From Ziziphus jujuba (lineage: Eukaryota > Streptophyta > Magnoliopsida > Rosales > Rhamnaceae): a stretch of DNA of 64,000 bases. Where the stretch lies: contig NC_083380.1 in assembly GCF_031755915.1 (NCBI RefSeq), positions 15,953,001 through 16,017,000 of the forward strand, read 5' to 3'. How positions within the stretch are numbered: position 1 is the first letter of the stretch; the number at the start of each line of letters is the position of its first letter. A model generated the notes under the pieces. It was not told the DNA's origin and did no database searches. It was given only the letters and a program-made list of their open reading frames with translations. Shown piece after piece: positions 29,946 to 42,020 of the stretch. The position numbers and the translations under genes were made by a program.

Positions 29946-30415
29946 TGTCACGGACTTGTTTGTTTACCCTTCAAGCCGTGCGGCCTTAGTTGCTATTCCG
30001 ACCCTTTTGTTGCAACTAAGTAAGCCTTTTGCCCACTAAAAGAGAAAGCTAAGCAAAGAAAGCTAGAGCACAAAGAGAGAATGAAAGTATATTACTTGAA
30101 AGAGAGCTTTACAAGTATAGATGAGATTTCTTGGATGGTTTGGCCAAATGAGGCCTCCACCTATTTATAGGCATACAAAGCTTAATCCTACGGCTATAAT
30201 TGCTTTAATCCTACGGTGGAGAATGGTTCCCACCTACTCCCACCTACTTTACATAAAATATCTAAAGAAACATCTAGAATGGATATGTACATGGCTTGGC
30301 CCATTGTAAGGCCCAAAATAGGCCCAAAGTGGATTATAAGGCCCAAAATGGATTGGAAGGCCCAAAATGGAGAGAATGCTCACCAAGTGTTTGATGAAAT
30401 GCTTCAACCGTGACA
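29946..30415 (-). repeat. 3' LTR of the non-autonomous element
   Basis: 470 bp with terminal TGTCACGG and CCGTGACA. On the minus strand it follows the polypurine tract at 30416-30428. The end of the Gag-protease reading frame runs into it. Confidence 0.92.
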
Positions 30416-32114
30416 TTCTCCCCCACCTATGCCGTCGACGTCCTCGTCGAGCTTGCTTCATGGAACCTCTTGATAGCAGGTTCCCAACTTGCTTCGCTAG
30501 CGGGAAGTCCTTTTTCACGGGACGTGACACTCTCCCCCACCTAAACTCGCGACGCCCTCGTCGCGCCTTCTTCCTTGCCCGCCGAATGTGATCTTTGAGT
30601 TGCCGTTGTGTATCTTCATGCTCCCCACTTACTTCACCATCCGGCAGGTCCTTCCCCTTCACCAAGTATTTGGTGTAGTTGGGTATGCCTTTATGTTGAC
30701 CGACTCGACCCGCAGGTGTGGCTTCAACACTCTTGGCGGGTGAAGTCATTATCATCGAGGGTGCCCCTTTTGACTTACCTTTCGCTAGGGCCTCCATGCC
30801 CCCTTTCCTTACAATGGGAAGTGACTCTTCATAGCGTCGTGCCTTCCCGTCATGTACCTTGTTTTGTTGAGGTGATGGTTTGGCTAAGTTTCCTTCCTTA
30901 GCCTCTTCGTGCTTTCTCTTGTCGTCTCCACGACTTGAAGCCAATGCACGCAAGTTCCCTTGGTGCAACTCCTTTGGCACATGTTGTACCTTAGGAGATG
31001 TCTTGGCATGGTTTGAGGCATCCTCACTAGGCTTTTGGGCAGCAGCCAAGTTGATTTGCTCCTCCCTCTCAACTTGCAATGCTGACAAAACCTTGGTCTC
31101 TCGCTTGCTAGCTTGTTCCGTAGGCACCATGCACGTCGTTCCCCCATCCATGATGCATAACTTGCTTGCAAATGGGAGTGGGAAAGCCTTTACTTGGTTG
31201 AGGAAGTCCATACCAAGGACAACCTTGTAGTCATCCATGGACAGAACCGTTAGATTCAATTGGCCCTCCCAATCGCCGATGGTGGTTTGCACACCTCTAG
31301 CAACTCCTTGGAATGGCTTTGCATCCGAGTTCACCGCCTTTACGGAGCCCCTTTCTTTGGTTGCCTCGATCCCAAGCCTTTGCGCCTCCTCCACCGATAG
31401 GAAATTATGTGAGGCACCCGTGTCCACCAACGCCTTGGTGGGCACCCCATTGAGTTTTGCCTCCACGAACACTAGGCCACTCTTCTTTGTCTCCTTAGGA
31501 GCAGCCTTCATAGCATTCAACAGCTGTAAGGAACCTATTTGTGTTTGCTCTTGAGTTTCCCTCTCTTCGAGCATGGCATTTAATGACTTCCTCTTTGGAC
31601 AATCTCTTGCCCAATGGGGATCGTCGCATAGGAAGCAATTTCTCTTTGGCTTTAGTTCGGGCTTGGCTCCTTTCTTCCAATCTTTGCTAGGTAATGGTGG
31701 CCTTCTTTGATGTTCCTTGCTTTGGGGACTTTTATAGAACTTGTCTCCCCCACCTGTAGTATAATTATTCTCATCTAATTGAGCTTGCATAAGGGATAAG
31801 GTTTCAATTACCTTTGTTTGGAAAGCTTGGCTTTCATGACGCCATGCCTCGGTGTTGGCCTCGTTGGTGTCTTGCATAGTACCTCTAAGCTCCCCCACTT
31901 GGCCTTCCACTCGGCCATCGAGCTCCCCCATGCCTTGCTCCACACAATCAAGCCGCTCCAACATGTCGGCAACGGCCAACTCCATCTTGACCACCTTGGT
32001 CTCCATGGCGGTGAGAACGTCCTTCGACTTTGAACGCCCACGTCCCTTCCTTGCAGCTTCGGGGATGACCTCCCTTCCCCTTGCTTCTTCAATCACAACC
32101 TCTGAGGAAGACAT
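30249..32114 (-). CDS. Gag-protease polyprotein of the non-autonomous chromovirus derivative
   Basis: A single open frame of 621 residues. In order it has a charged N-terminus; a coiled-coil-like stretch (about 35-85); a zinc knuckle CFLCDDPHWARDC (160-172); a retropepsin-like domain with LVDTGASHNF (Asp231) and a later VVLGMDFL; a Lys/Glu/Ser-rich linker; and, at about 480-513, a YLVKGKDLPDGE stretch that resembles a decayed chromodomain from the end of a Ty3/Gypsy polyprotein. Reverse transcriptase, RNase H and integrase are absent, as is most of the Gag core usually found before the knuckle. The frame has stayed open across these deletions. Two Arg-rich repeats (about 518-531 and 556-569) come from a duplicated polypurine-tract region. 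The last 50 or so residues are read from the 3' LTR. Role: probably Gag for virus-like particles, inferred. Confidence 0.85.
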   Translation of the reverse strand: MSSSEVVIEEARGREVIPEAARKGRGRSKSKDVLTAMETKVVKMELAVADMLERLDCVEQGMGELDGRVEGQVGELRGTMQDTNEANTEAWRHESQAFQTKVIETLSLMQAQLDENNYTTGGGDKFYKSPQSKEHQRRPPLPSKDWKKGAKPELKPKRNCFLCDDPHWARDCPKRKSLNAMLEERETQEQTQIGSLQLLNAMKAAPKETKKSGLVFVEAKLNGVPTKALVDTGASHNFLSVEEAQRLGIEATKERGSVKAVNSDAKPFQGVARGVQTTIGDWEGQLNLTVLSMDDYKVVLGMDFLNQVKAFPLPFASKLCIMDGGTTCMVPTEQASKRETKVLSALQVEREEQINLAAAQKPSEDASNHAKTSPKVQHVPKELHQGNLRALASSRGDDKRKHEEAKEGNLAKPSPQQNKVHDGKARRYEESLPIVRKGGMEALAKGKSKGAPSMIMTSPAKSVEATPAGRVGQHKGIPNYTKYLVKGKDLPDGEVSGEHEDTQRQLKDHIRRARKKARRGRREFRWGRVSRPVKKDFPLAKQVGNLLSRGSMKQARRGRRRHRWGRMSRLKHFIKHLVSILSILGLPIHFGPYNPLWAYFGPYNGPSHVHIHSRCFFRYFM

Positions 32115-32156
32115 GTTGCTCTAGATGCTAGCTTTAACCTTGTCTCTGATACCACT

Positions 32157-32626
32157 TGTCACGGACTTGTTTGTTTACCCTTCAAGCCGTGCGGCCTTAG
32201 TTGCTATTCCGACCCTTTTGTTGCAACTAAGTAAGCCTTTTGCCCACTAAAAGAGAAAGCTAAGCAAAGAAAGCTAGAGCACAAAGAGAGAATGAAAGTA
32301 TATTACTTGAAAGAGAGCTTTACAAGTATAGATGAGATTTCTTGGATGGTTTGGCCAAATGAGGCCTCCACCTATTTATAGGCATACAAAGCTTAATCCT
32401 ACGGCTATAATTGCTTTAATCCTACGGTGGAGAATGGTTCCCACCTACTCCCACCTACTTTACATAAAATATCTAAAGAAACATCTAGAATGGATATGTA
32501 CATGGCTTGGCCCATTGTAAGGCCCAAAATAGGCCCAAAGTGGATTATAAGGCCCAAAATGGATTGGAAGGCCCAAAATGGAGAGAATGCTCACCAAGTG
32601 TTTGATGAAATGCTTCAACCGTGACA
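32157..32626 (-). repeat. 5' LTR of the non-autonomous element
   Basis: 470 bp, matching the left copy. It lies 82 bp upstream of the start codon of the intact MATE gene at 32709, but is read in the opposite direction. Confidence 0.92.
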
Positions 32627-32708
32627 CCATGCCTCTGCTCTGTTTCTCTCTCTCTCTCTCTTCCTCCTCCCCCCACCCCACGCCCCGTCCCCCGAAGCTA
32701 AGTAGAAA

Positions 32709-35700
32709 ATGGAGAGAGAGGTCAACAACCCAACTATAAGCACGCCATTGATTCAAGTTTGTGAAGACAATGGACCTGAAAATGGAACAGAGATAAGTCA
32801 CGGTAGAAGTGAGATTCTTGAGGAAATAAAGAAACAGTTATGGCTAGCAGGGCCTTTGATATCAGTGAGCCTGTTGATTTATTCATTGCAGATGATATCT
32901 GTGATGTTTGTGGGTCATCTTGGTGAGCTATCTTTATCTGGTGCTTCCATGGCTACTTCGTTCGCATCAGTGACTGGTTTTAGCTTGCTGGTGAGTTGGG
33001 TTTTTGCCCCAAATTTTTAGTATTGATTCCATGGTTTCTTTGTGCTCTTTGGTTTTGGCAATCCTTATTGTTTTCTGTTTTCTGTTTTTTGTTTTTTTGT
33101 CTTCAACTTCATCTTCGCTTATGTTAAAAGATTTCCCAGTTGATTAAAAGTGACTTTTGGAAAAACCCAAAAAGAAAAAGAATGAAAAAAAAAAACCTAA
33201 ATTTACTTTCAGATTTTGATTTGGGTTTTTCTCTAATATATATGTGGACATGCAATATTATGTATTATGCATTACTTTTTTAGGTGATTTTCACTTACTG
33301 CTTTGAAGTCCTGAAGGAACTGTTCAATGAAGACTCAACTTCTATTATAGCTGAAATTGCTTCCCAAATCTCCATGTGAATTGTATCTTTATGCCTAAAT
33401 TTCTGTAAAACATTTTAATGGGTCCTTGAGACAGATCATGCTACTTTAATTTGTGCATAAGAAGCAAATTGGTAGAATTAGGTCTTTAATTCCCTAATAT
33501 TATGCACTTATGTATTAAATACTAGTTTGTAACCCAAATTCTCTGCGTATATGTAAGCTACTGACTCAGAACGGGATCTTAAAAGCTGGTGAAAGATCAA
33601 TGAACTTTACAGCAAATTGTATATGTCTGGCTCTACTTATATTTGCTAGTTCCAACTTTGATGTTGTTATGAATAATGATTATTATGCTATTAGAAAGGG
33701 GAAGATTATTGGCTTTTTTTTTTTTTTTTTTTTTTGGGGTAATATAGTCCTTCCATCCGAATAGTTTGTTATGTTTGAATAGATGGGATTGTCAAGTGCA
33801 TTGGAGACATTATCAGGACAGGCATATGGAGCAAAGCAATACCATATGCTGGGCATACACATGCAGAGAGCCATGTTTGTTCTCTTAATTGTTAGCATAC
33901 CCCTTGCCGTTATTTGGGCAAACACGAGATCCATACTAACTTTCTTTGGCCAAGATGCTGCAATATCAGCAGAAGCCGGACAATATGCTCGTTTTATGAT
34001 CCCATGCCTTTTTGCCTATGGTCTTCTTCAATGCTTCATAAGATTCTTACAGACCCAAAACATTGTTTTTCCAATGATGCTGAGCTGTGGAATCACAACA
34101 TTAATCCACATTACTTTGTGTTGGATACTGGTATTGAAATCTGGACTTGGAAACAGGGGAGCTGCCTTGGCAAATTCCATCTCTTATTGGATCAATGTGC
34201 TATTTTTGGGCCTCTATGTGAAGTTCTCTTCTTCATGTGCAAAATCTTGGACAGGGTTTTCAAAAGAATCTTTGCGAAACATTCCCACTTTTCTTAAGCT
34301 TGCCATTCCTTCAGCTGTCATGGTCTGGTAATTTCTACTTCACTCTGTTCTATCATGGTCTTAATTGTATGCCAAATGGTGTATTTTCTTATCCATTATA
34401 TATTTCTCTTTCACGAAATTTTACCCTTTGATCCTAACGCAGTTTACCGTGATATTTTACACTGGTTTTGAACAGCTTGGAGATGTGGTCATTCGAAATG
34501 ATGGTTCTTTTATCTGGTCTTCTTCCCAATCCCGAGCTAGAAACCTCTGTTCTTTCTATATGGTTTGTCATTGTAATGGTTAACTGCAGCATAACTTTAC
34601 TTGAGATTGTAGGCTAAGTACTTTTCTAATTTGGGGTTCTGTATAACTTACATTTGCAGCCTTAACACAGCTGCAACAGTATGGATGATCCCTTTTGGAC
34701 TAAGCGGTGCTGTAAGGTGAGCTCTGATGTAGATTCTGACCATTGCTATTTTACAATTCTGAGTATATCTAAGTTTTTGGAATTTATATTTTATAGGTAC
34801 TATAACTTTCAAAACATAAGACATTTAATTCTAGTATTGTTTATATGAGAATTCAGCAAGTGGCATTTATATTACAGCAAAGGCACCACTTTCTAATCCA
34901 ATATTTCTTGTATATTCTTTATGTTTTTTTTTTTTTTTTTTTTTTCTGAATTACAGCACTCGGGTTTCGAATGAATTAGGAGCAGGACACCCAGATGCAG
35001 CTCGCTTAGCAGTGCGTGTTGTCTTGGTCATGGCTATTATTGAGGGTTTATTGGTGGGATTGGTCCTTATATTGATACGTAACATCTGGGGCTACGCTTT
35101 TAGCAATGAACTGGAGGTGATCAAATATGTAGCAATAATGATGCCAATACTTGCAGTATCCAACTTTTTAGATGGCCTCCAGTGTGTTCTTTCAGGTTTT
35201 TCTACCATCTCATGGTTCATATAAGAACAGCATCATCTTATACATTAAAATATACTTGGACAAACCCTTGTTGCTATCTGTTTATAACTATTTTACAGAA
35301 TCTGACATTGGTAGAAAACAAACAGAAATGCTTATTGGTCCTATTTTCTATTTGTTTGTTATTTTATATATATATATATATATATTTTTAAAAAAACTTG
35401 TGAAAACAGAATTTCCCTGTGCACCAGAACATTTTCATGAGAGAAAGAGTAAAAATAGGTTGATCACCTATTTTCAACACACTCACAGGGCCTTTCTTCT
35501 TCTTCTTTTTTTGAATTTCATAAGAAATTTCTATTCATAGAACCAATAAGAGTAAAAACATTGGTTTTAAAGACAAATAAATTGTCCCCTCCTCTAGTCC
35601 TAAGCTAATAACACAGTTGTGTAGAATGTGATCTCTTGAAAAATCAAAGGGAAATAGATTATAAGATAGCCTTCATAGATGAATCAAGCAGTGAAGCTAT

Positions 35701-36160
35701 TAGTATGACTAAATGTGAACATTAATTCATAGGGAATGCAAGAGGATGTGGGTGGCAGAAGATTGGAGCTTATGTGAACCTCGGATCCTACTATTTGGTG
35801 GGAATTCCATCAGCTGTTTTATTGGCTTTTGTCTTCCATATCCGTGGAAAGGTTCATTTCTAGTTCCATTTAACTTCTTTTTAATGTTAGCTTCTAGTGC
35901 AAGCAAGTAATAATTGTTTTGTGAATTATTGTTTTGAATAGGGTCTCTGGTTGGGAATAATATGTGCACTCGTGGTACAAGTGCTATCTCTTTTTACCAT
36001 CACCATTCGCACCAACTGGGAGCAAGAAGTAACATTTCTCTCTCACTTTCTCCTTTCTCCATTTATTTTCTTCATCTGATTTTCGATGTTTTTTGTTCAG
36101 GCAAAGAAGGCTACAGAAAGAGTCTACGACTCCAAAATTCCTGTCGATATAGTCTCATGA
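32709..36160 (+). CDS. MATE/DTX-family efflux transporter, intact (copy 3)
   Basis: Eight exons join cleanly: 32709-32990, 33783-34327, 34476-34562, 34660-34716, 34957-35195, 35733-35851, 35942-36028 and 36101-36160. All introns are GT-AG and the product is 491 residues, the usual DTX length. After a soluble N-terminus of about 45 residues come twelve expected transmembrane helices in two MatE repeats. Recognisable family segments are [17 protein letters not shown] (69-85), [15 protein letters not shown] (96-110), [25 protein letters not shown] and the C-terminal [14 protein letters not shown] carriers exchange H+ or Na+ for organic compounds at the plasma membrane or tonoplast. The substrate here cannot be told from sequence. 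A CT-rich leader (about 32642-32662) precedes the ATG. The upstream region was replaced by the retrotransposon ending at 32626. Confidence 0.93.
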
Positions 36161-37109
36161 TATGCTTAATGTGACCTGCAACGACGACGACTTTCATAGA
36201 AAAAATCTGTTAAAGAGCATTGCTATGTATGGCAATCTTGGAATTTTATGAAGTGGTATAAGTTGACTGCTGGAAGATTCATCGGCTGCAGGGAAAGAAG
36301 ACTTGAGCTTTTAGCTTATTCTTGTAGCTCTAATTCTTGAAGTTTCTACTCTTCCTTAAATTTTGACGTTATGTGAGGAGTAATTTTCTTTTCTATGAAT
36401 ATTAAACCGTGCCTTTATTAACGGAATGCTTTGATCTTCACATGAGTCAAATAGTTTAAAGTGTTACTGCGGACAATGAATTTCATCAAGCAGTGTTGAA
36501 TTTAAAAGTTTGCGTTCTACTTAACTTTTCTTTAGTAATTTGAGAAGTTGTTTGATTAAATCGAGCTAGAGTTGGATTTTTGGCAGGCTATTTGCCAGCA
36601 GATAGAGCACAAACAAGTTTCTAGATGGATATATGAGATTGGATTGGACTACTTAAGTTTACCAATGGAGCCTTACACTTAATTGAAATTAACAATAAGG
36701 AAATTGCAATTCAGTTCACTCTACAAAATTTAATAACTATATTATATTTTTAATTACTTCTTAATATTTTAAAAATATACTTTGTTAAGAGCTTACAACA
36801 ACCTTTAAGCATACAAAAAGAATAAAAATAAATTATTACAGATATACTACAATAGAGTTTTAGGAAAAAATAATAAACCCTAACAATGGAAAAAATAAAG
36901 TTTAATGATTAAGAAGAAACAATATAAAAAAAATGATTGGTAAATTATTCCTTTCAATTTTGAAAATGTAAATATTTAAAAATTATTCCTTTCAATCTTG
37001 AAATTGTAAGTATTTAACTTTTATGATTTATTTGTCTTCTTTGAATGTTTTTTTTATATGTTTATTTATTTTTTAAATTTTCATTCTATATATTCTTTCT
37101 ATCACTTTG

Positions 37110-37790
37110 AAGTCATTTGGTATAGTAGCCCAGATGCTTTGAATAGGTCAAGATTCTATATAGAGAAGAAATTAATTACTTCAAGAATATGTGTAGTATA
37201 CATTACACATATGATTTGAACAAATCCGGATTCTGTATCGAATATATATTTTTTCATTTTAATTATATAATTTGGATGAAAACAAAAAATAGATGAAGTA
37301 GCTATCAAGTATAAACAAAAAATATATGAAGTAGTTATCAAGTATACATAATTTGGAAGATTTGAACCAATCAAGGTTTTGTAGGCCGGATGTATCCAAT
37401 TTTGTATGGATTATGTGATCTGAAAGAAAATGAACGATACTTGAAGTACTCATTTGTTATACATAACCCGAATGATTTGAATCTATTCGAGTTCTATATA
37501 TTGGACATATTATTTCCATCTGGATTATATAATCCAAATTGAAACGGACAATATGTGAAGTAATTATTTAGTATAAATAATCTGAATAATTTAAATCCGT
37601 CTAGGTTTTGTTTATCAATCATATTTTGTTTCATCTCAATTATATATTCTAGATGGAAAAGAACATGTAAAATAGTCGTTTGGTACACATAAATGGATGA
37701 CTTGAATCATCCCGATATTGTATGCCGAACATATTAGATTTTATTTAGATGATATAATTTGGATGGAAACAAATGATACATGAATTTGTA
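37110..37790. repeat. Imperfect tandem repeat, duplicate of 7830-8450
   Basis: This is the same diverged unit of about 110 bp as in block A, again with GGATGAAAACAAA-like and TCTAGGTTTTG-like segments. The array is slightly longer here. Confidence 0.65.
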
Positions 37791-39433
37791 ATGTATCTAT
37801 TTAATCACATTTAAGGGTAAATTATGTATAATATATGGGTGTGGGTAATAAAAATTAAATTAAAATAAGTATGTATAAAATATAGTGTGGTTATTAAAAT
37901 TTTGTAACGTGAATAAAACAACTCATTAGGAAATTAGTTATTAATAAATTTTAAACTATTATTATGCCAAATTTTAAGAGATTTCCATAAATTTTGGTGT
38001 AAAATAATCAAACTATTCTTATAGCTAGTAGCTACTTACAAATTTTATCCAAAGAAAAAAAAAATTGGTTATATATGGTAGCTACTTACAAGTAATCCAC
38101 AACCTTATAAATGAATCATTATCTATGAAAATATCAAAACCAATAGTAAATAATCATCGGTAAGACATATCAAATGATAATTTAAATGGTTAATATTAAA
38201 AAGTTCAATTTTAAAATTTAATGTAAATGATTAGTATTAAAGAATTCACTTTTAAAATTTTAATATAAAAAATAATAAAATCAAATGCTTCAATTAAAGT
38301 TGATCACATAAGTTGGTGATCGTTTCAGTTACCACAAAAAATCAGTTGTAACAAATAATAATATTGTGAAAATAAGGACAATAATACCTTAAAATCTCCA
38401 TATCACCCTTACAAAGTAAAATACCATATACAATAGAATATAGTTCTGTAATTTACCAACAAGAAAAAAAAAAAAGTATTTTAGCCAACATTTTTGTAAA
38501 GTCTACTTATATTCACACTTTTTATTTTATTTTATTTTATGATTTAGTGAGTTGAGCATAGGACTCCACACGGCGAAAAAATGGACATTTCTACTAGGCT
38601 TAAATTTTATATTGTTATTTAATGTAAAATATAGGTAATGTATATGTATAATATAATAGATATTTTGAATGTGATGGAGACATTTTTGTCCTAAAAACAT
38701 ATTGCAATTATTTTATTAGATACAAAATTGACGTTTGGGCTTATACATTATTTACATTGTTTCTTCTTCTTTTTTTTTTCCCTTTTTTTTTTGGGTCGGT
38801 TGTATTTAACATACTCTGTTGTCCTGTTATTTACATTGTTTAAAAGGTTATTTGTAATTTTTGAATAATTTGAGGGATTTTTGTCTATTTTGCCCTAAAT
38901 TTAATTTAATAATTCCTTCAAATATTTTTTCATGCTTTCTGATATTCATTTCCCCTAGACAACAACATCTTAATTAACTTGTTTGTAATGTTGGCTTTCT
39001 CTAGTCAACAACAACTTGATTAATTTATGTGCATTATTTCGTGGTTGACTTCACTGCCATTTGGATCTGTCTCAAGCATTTGGAAATGGAATATTTATAG
39101 AAATACAATTTTGGTGATGAGAAAAGATCCAAGACAACTTTTTTTTTTTTTTTGAATTTCAAACAACTTTAATTATTACAAAAGGACAATTCACCCATGC
39201 AGCAACATATTAGTCAAAATACATACCTGCACTCCAAGTATGGTGGTTTTTTTTTTTTTGTTTTTTTTTTAATAATTATCATTTAAAATTGAAATATCTA
39301 AAATCAGATTTTAGATTTGAATTCAAATAACAATTTTCATTTCATCCAATTAAGCCTTTGTCATGTTAATATTATTGGTTTAAACAGATTAGGAATTCCT
39401 GACACTTAATATATATATATATATATATATATA

Positions 39434-39600
39434 CGGAAATTCTATGCTAAGGACGATCCGTATGAGAACCGCCGTATTAGTGACGATTTTTGATAGTATT
39501 AACGACGTTTTCTTAGAAAATCATCACTAATGATATGAAAAATCGTTACCAATACTGTAATCCGCATGAGAACCGTACACATCATAGACGGATTGTATAT
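39434..39600. repeat. Small repeat with internal hairpin between TA tracts
   Basis: CCGTATGAGAACCG (about 39449) recurs as CCGCATGAGAACCG (about 39562). Between them ATTAGTGACGATTTT is matched in inverse by AAAATCATCACTAAT. TA tracts lie on both sides, as for elements that insert at TA. It could be a small MITE; the family is unknown. Confidence 0.45.
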
Positions 39601-41412
39601 ATATATATATATATTTGATACTAAGTTGAGAGAGATGGGCATATTTTGATTTGGATCTTATCCAAAAAAATAGTAAAACTTGATCATTTCATTTGTTCTT
39701 AATTTATATTATTATTCATTTTCGTTTATTTATCTAAGAAATCAACATTGTACTTATTATTAAAAAAAAAAATCAAAATTGTACTTGAAAAAAGTGCACT
39801 ACCTTATAATGTTCACGCTTGGTACTGTTTTGTATACTTTTGATTCCTAGTGTATCAATAAAATAAAAATATAAATAAAAATAGATACTTAGATATTTGG
39901 TTAGAAATCATAAAAACAATTTTTGAAACTAAATTAATTTATTAAAATATTTAATATTTTAATTAAAATAGAAAATACTTAATTTTTTAAAAAAAATTAT
40001 TTATCTATATGTTTCTCTTAGTATCTAAAATATATTTTCACTAATCCAAAAAGTAATTTTTCTCCTTGACAGCCGTCTTGAAGAATTTCAAAAGCAATAC
40101 TAAGAATGATCTACATATTTTCCTAACTGAAGATTTATTTAATTTTTGGGTGAACCTTTTTTGCCCTACTTAAAAATATGTCTGTATAAATATATCGTTA
40201 TTTTTCAAGTAACAGTGTATTGATATCCTCAAAAGCTCAATTCTCAAAATAGATGATGAAATATTGTACATCATAATAAAAGGTTATTTTTTCAGCAAAA
40301 AAAATAAAAATAAAATAAAAGGTTATTTATTTCTGTGATTAATGCCCTGTCTCCCTTTTTCTTTCTTTTTTTTTTTTTTTGTCTCCTTATTTTTTATAAT
40401 TATTTCTGTGATTATTTTTTATAAAATAATTGATAAAGCAGTTTAAGATTTATGGCCTTTTCTCATTACATTTTTCTTATAGTTTATTTTTATTATATCA
40501 TCAGAGCATAAATTTCTCCATATTTTAAATTTTTTCTATCTCTCATTTTTTCAATTTTATAACAATTTTAGTAAATTATGCTATATATATATATATATAT
40601 ATAATAAGAATATCCAATGATGAATACAGATTGCCTTATATTTGGAAAAAAAAAATTAATGATATTGATATCTAAGTATCATAAATTGTTCTCGAATGAT
40701 ATTGAGTAAAATGACTATTGATGGATTTTTAGTTAACTATGTATTCTATTAAATTTTTTTTAAATGATCTTTTAAGGAAAATTTAGTTTTTATGAAAAAT
40801 AAATAATGTTTATATAGGCTTTAAAAGTATTCATTCATCATAATAATATCTATACTACATCAGCTTTATATTAATTTTAACTATTAATATTAAAGAATAA
40901 TTTTTTTAAAATACTGTTTATATTGCTTATATATCATGTCTTACAATCCATATTTTTATTAAAGATGCTCTTACATTGTTATAGTATAAAATCAAGCAAT
41001 ATAGAAAATTATTTTTGTTATATCATATACTTGAATATTGTAAATTATAAACTTTGAACTTGTAACTTTTAATTTTAAAATTATAAACATAAATGCTAAG
41101 TTTTAAATGGAAACTCCAAATTTTGAAGTTTTTAATTAAATGATTGTTGACTCAACATTGATTTCGACATTTGATTTTGTTTTCTAGCCTGTAAATGAAG
41201 ATACCATACAGATATATATATATATATATATATATATTTATTACTACCTGCTTTAGTTCGGTAGATATGAAAGACAAAAGTCTAAAGTGAAGCAAATTTT
41301 GTCTTATATGCAACTTTTCTCACCTATATATTCGTAAAGTAATCATTTTAATCCCCTTGTCCGTTTCTCATAAATTTATATATAAATGAACTGATTCGCT
41401 AACAACTTTAGC

Positions 41413-41500
41413 ACACCACAGCCCGGCCAGCAGACGCTCCGTTCGAGTCTTGGGGGAAAAAGGGGATGCCTGGGGGCATAGCAGAAAAAAAAAAAAACTT
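41413..41500 (+). mobile_element. Short SINE-like insertion with poly(A)
   Basis: Block A at about 9990 lacks this GC-richer segment, which starts near CACACCACAGCCCGGCC and ends in an A-run. It holds CGTTCGAGTC, near the RNA polymerase III B-box consensus. A truncated tRNA-derived SINE is possible; no clear A box or target duplication was seen. Confidence 0.35.
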
Positions 41501-42020
41501 CGCTGCTGCAAAAGTACGTTAATACACGTAACCCTTATCTGGTTAGTACCTACCTATATGTGGTACTTTTTATATGTATTCATTATTTGGATAATTTAGT
41601 GTGACACATCAATGATAATTTAGTAATATATATATATATATATATATCGTGTGATTCATATGTTTTGGTTTGATGTTAACCAAATTACAGATGGTTCGGA
41701 TTAAATTATAACATTAGTTATAATAATTAATTAGAAATGACAGGTATGACATTTATGAAATATTTATTTTTTTAATAAATTATTTAAATATAGATTTTTT
41801 TTTTTTTTTTTTTTTTGGTCTCTCACTCGAATTCCTTTTTTGACGGACACAAATAGGATGGAGCTAACCCACTATGAAATATTTTTGTTTTTCTAAAATA
41901 GTTTACTGGGACCCAAAAGAAGTACTGAAATATTTTTCCACAAAAAGAATCGACAGACCAAGAATTTCATAGAGGCACCAAGAACTCAACCTGGCCGCTC
42001 GCCAAAAACTTTGTAAGAAA

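Larger units (their letters stand above)
29946..32626 (-). mobile_element. Young non-autonomous LTR retrotransposon (TR-GAG-like)
   Basis: Two 470-bp LTRs (29946-30415 and 32157-32626) begin TGTCACGG and end CCGTGACA, and look identical base for base by eye. CCAT flanks both sides (29942-29945 and 32627-32630) as a 4-bp target duplication. On the minus strand the right LTR is the 5' LTR. It is followed by AGTGGTATCAGAGAC, a primer-binding site for initiator Met-tRNA. A purine-rich AGGTGGGGGAGAA precedes the 3' LTR. The interior codes for Gag and protease only. Matching LTRs imply recent insertion, with replication enzymes supplied from elsewhere. Confidence 0.92.
36161..42020. other. Intergenic DNA between the two intact MATE genes
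   Basis: AT-rich, with no gene recognised. It holds the tandem repeat at 37110-37790, (TA)n tracts near 39411-39433, 39598-39615, 41215-41237 and 41629-41648, a hairpin-bearing repeat at 39434-39600, and a short GC-richer insertion at 41413-41500. Confidence 0.6.

Noticed and set aside
30121..30413. Plus-strand frames repeated at 32332-32624
   Set aside because: They are LTR sequence, repeated because the two LTRs match.
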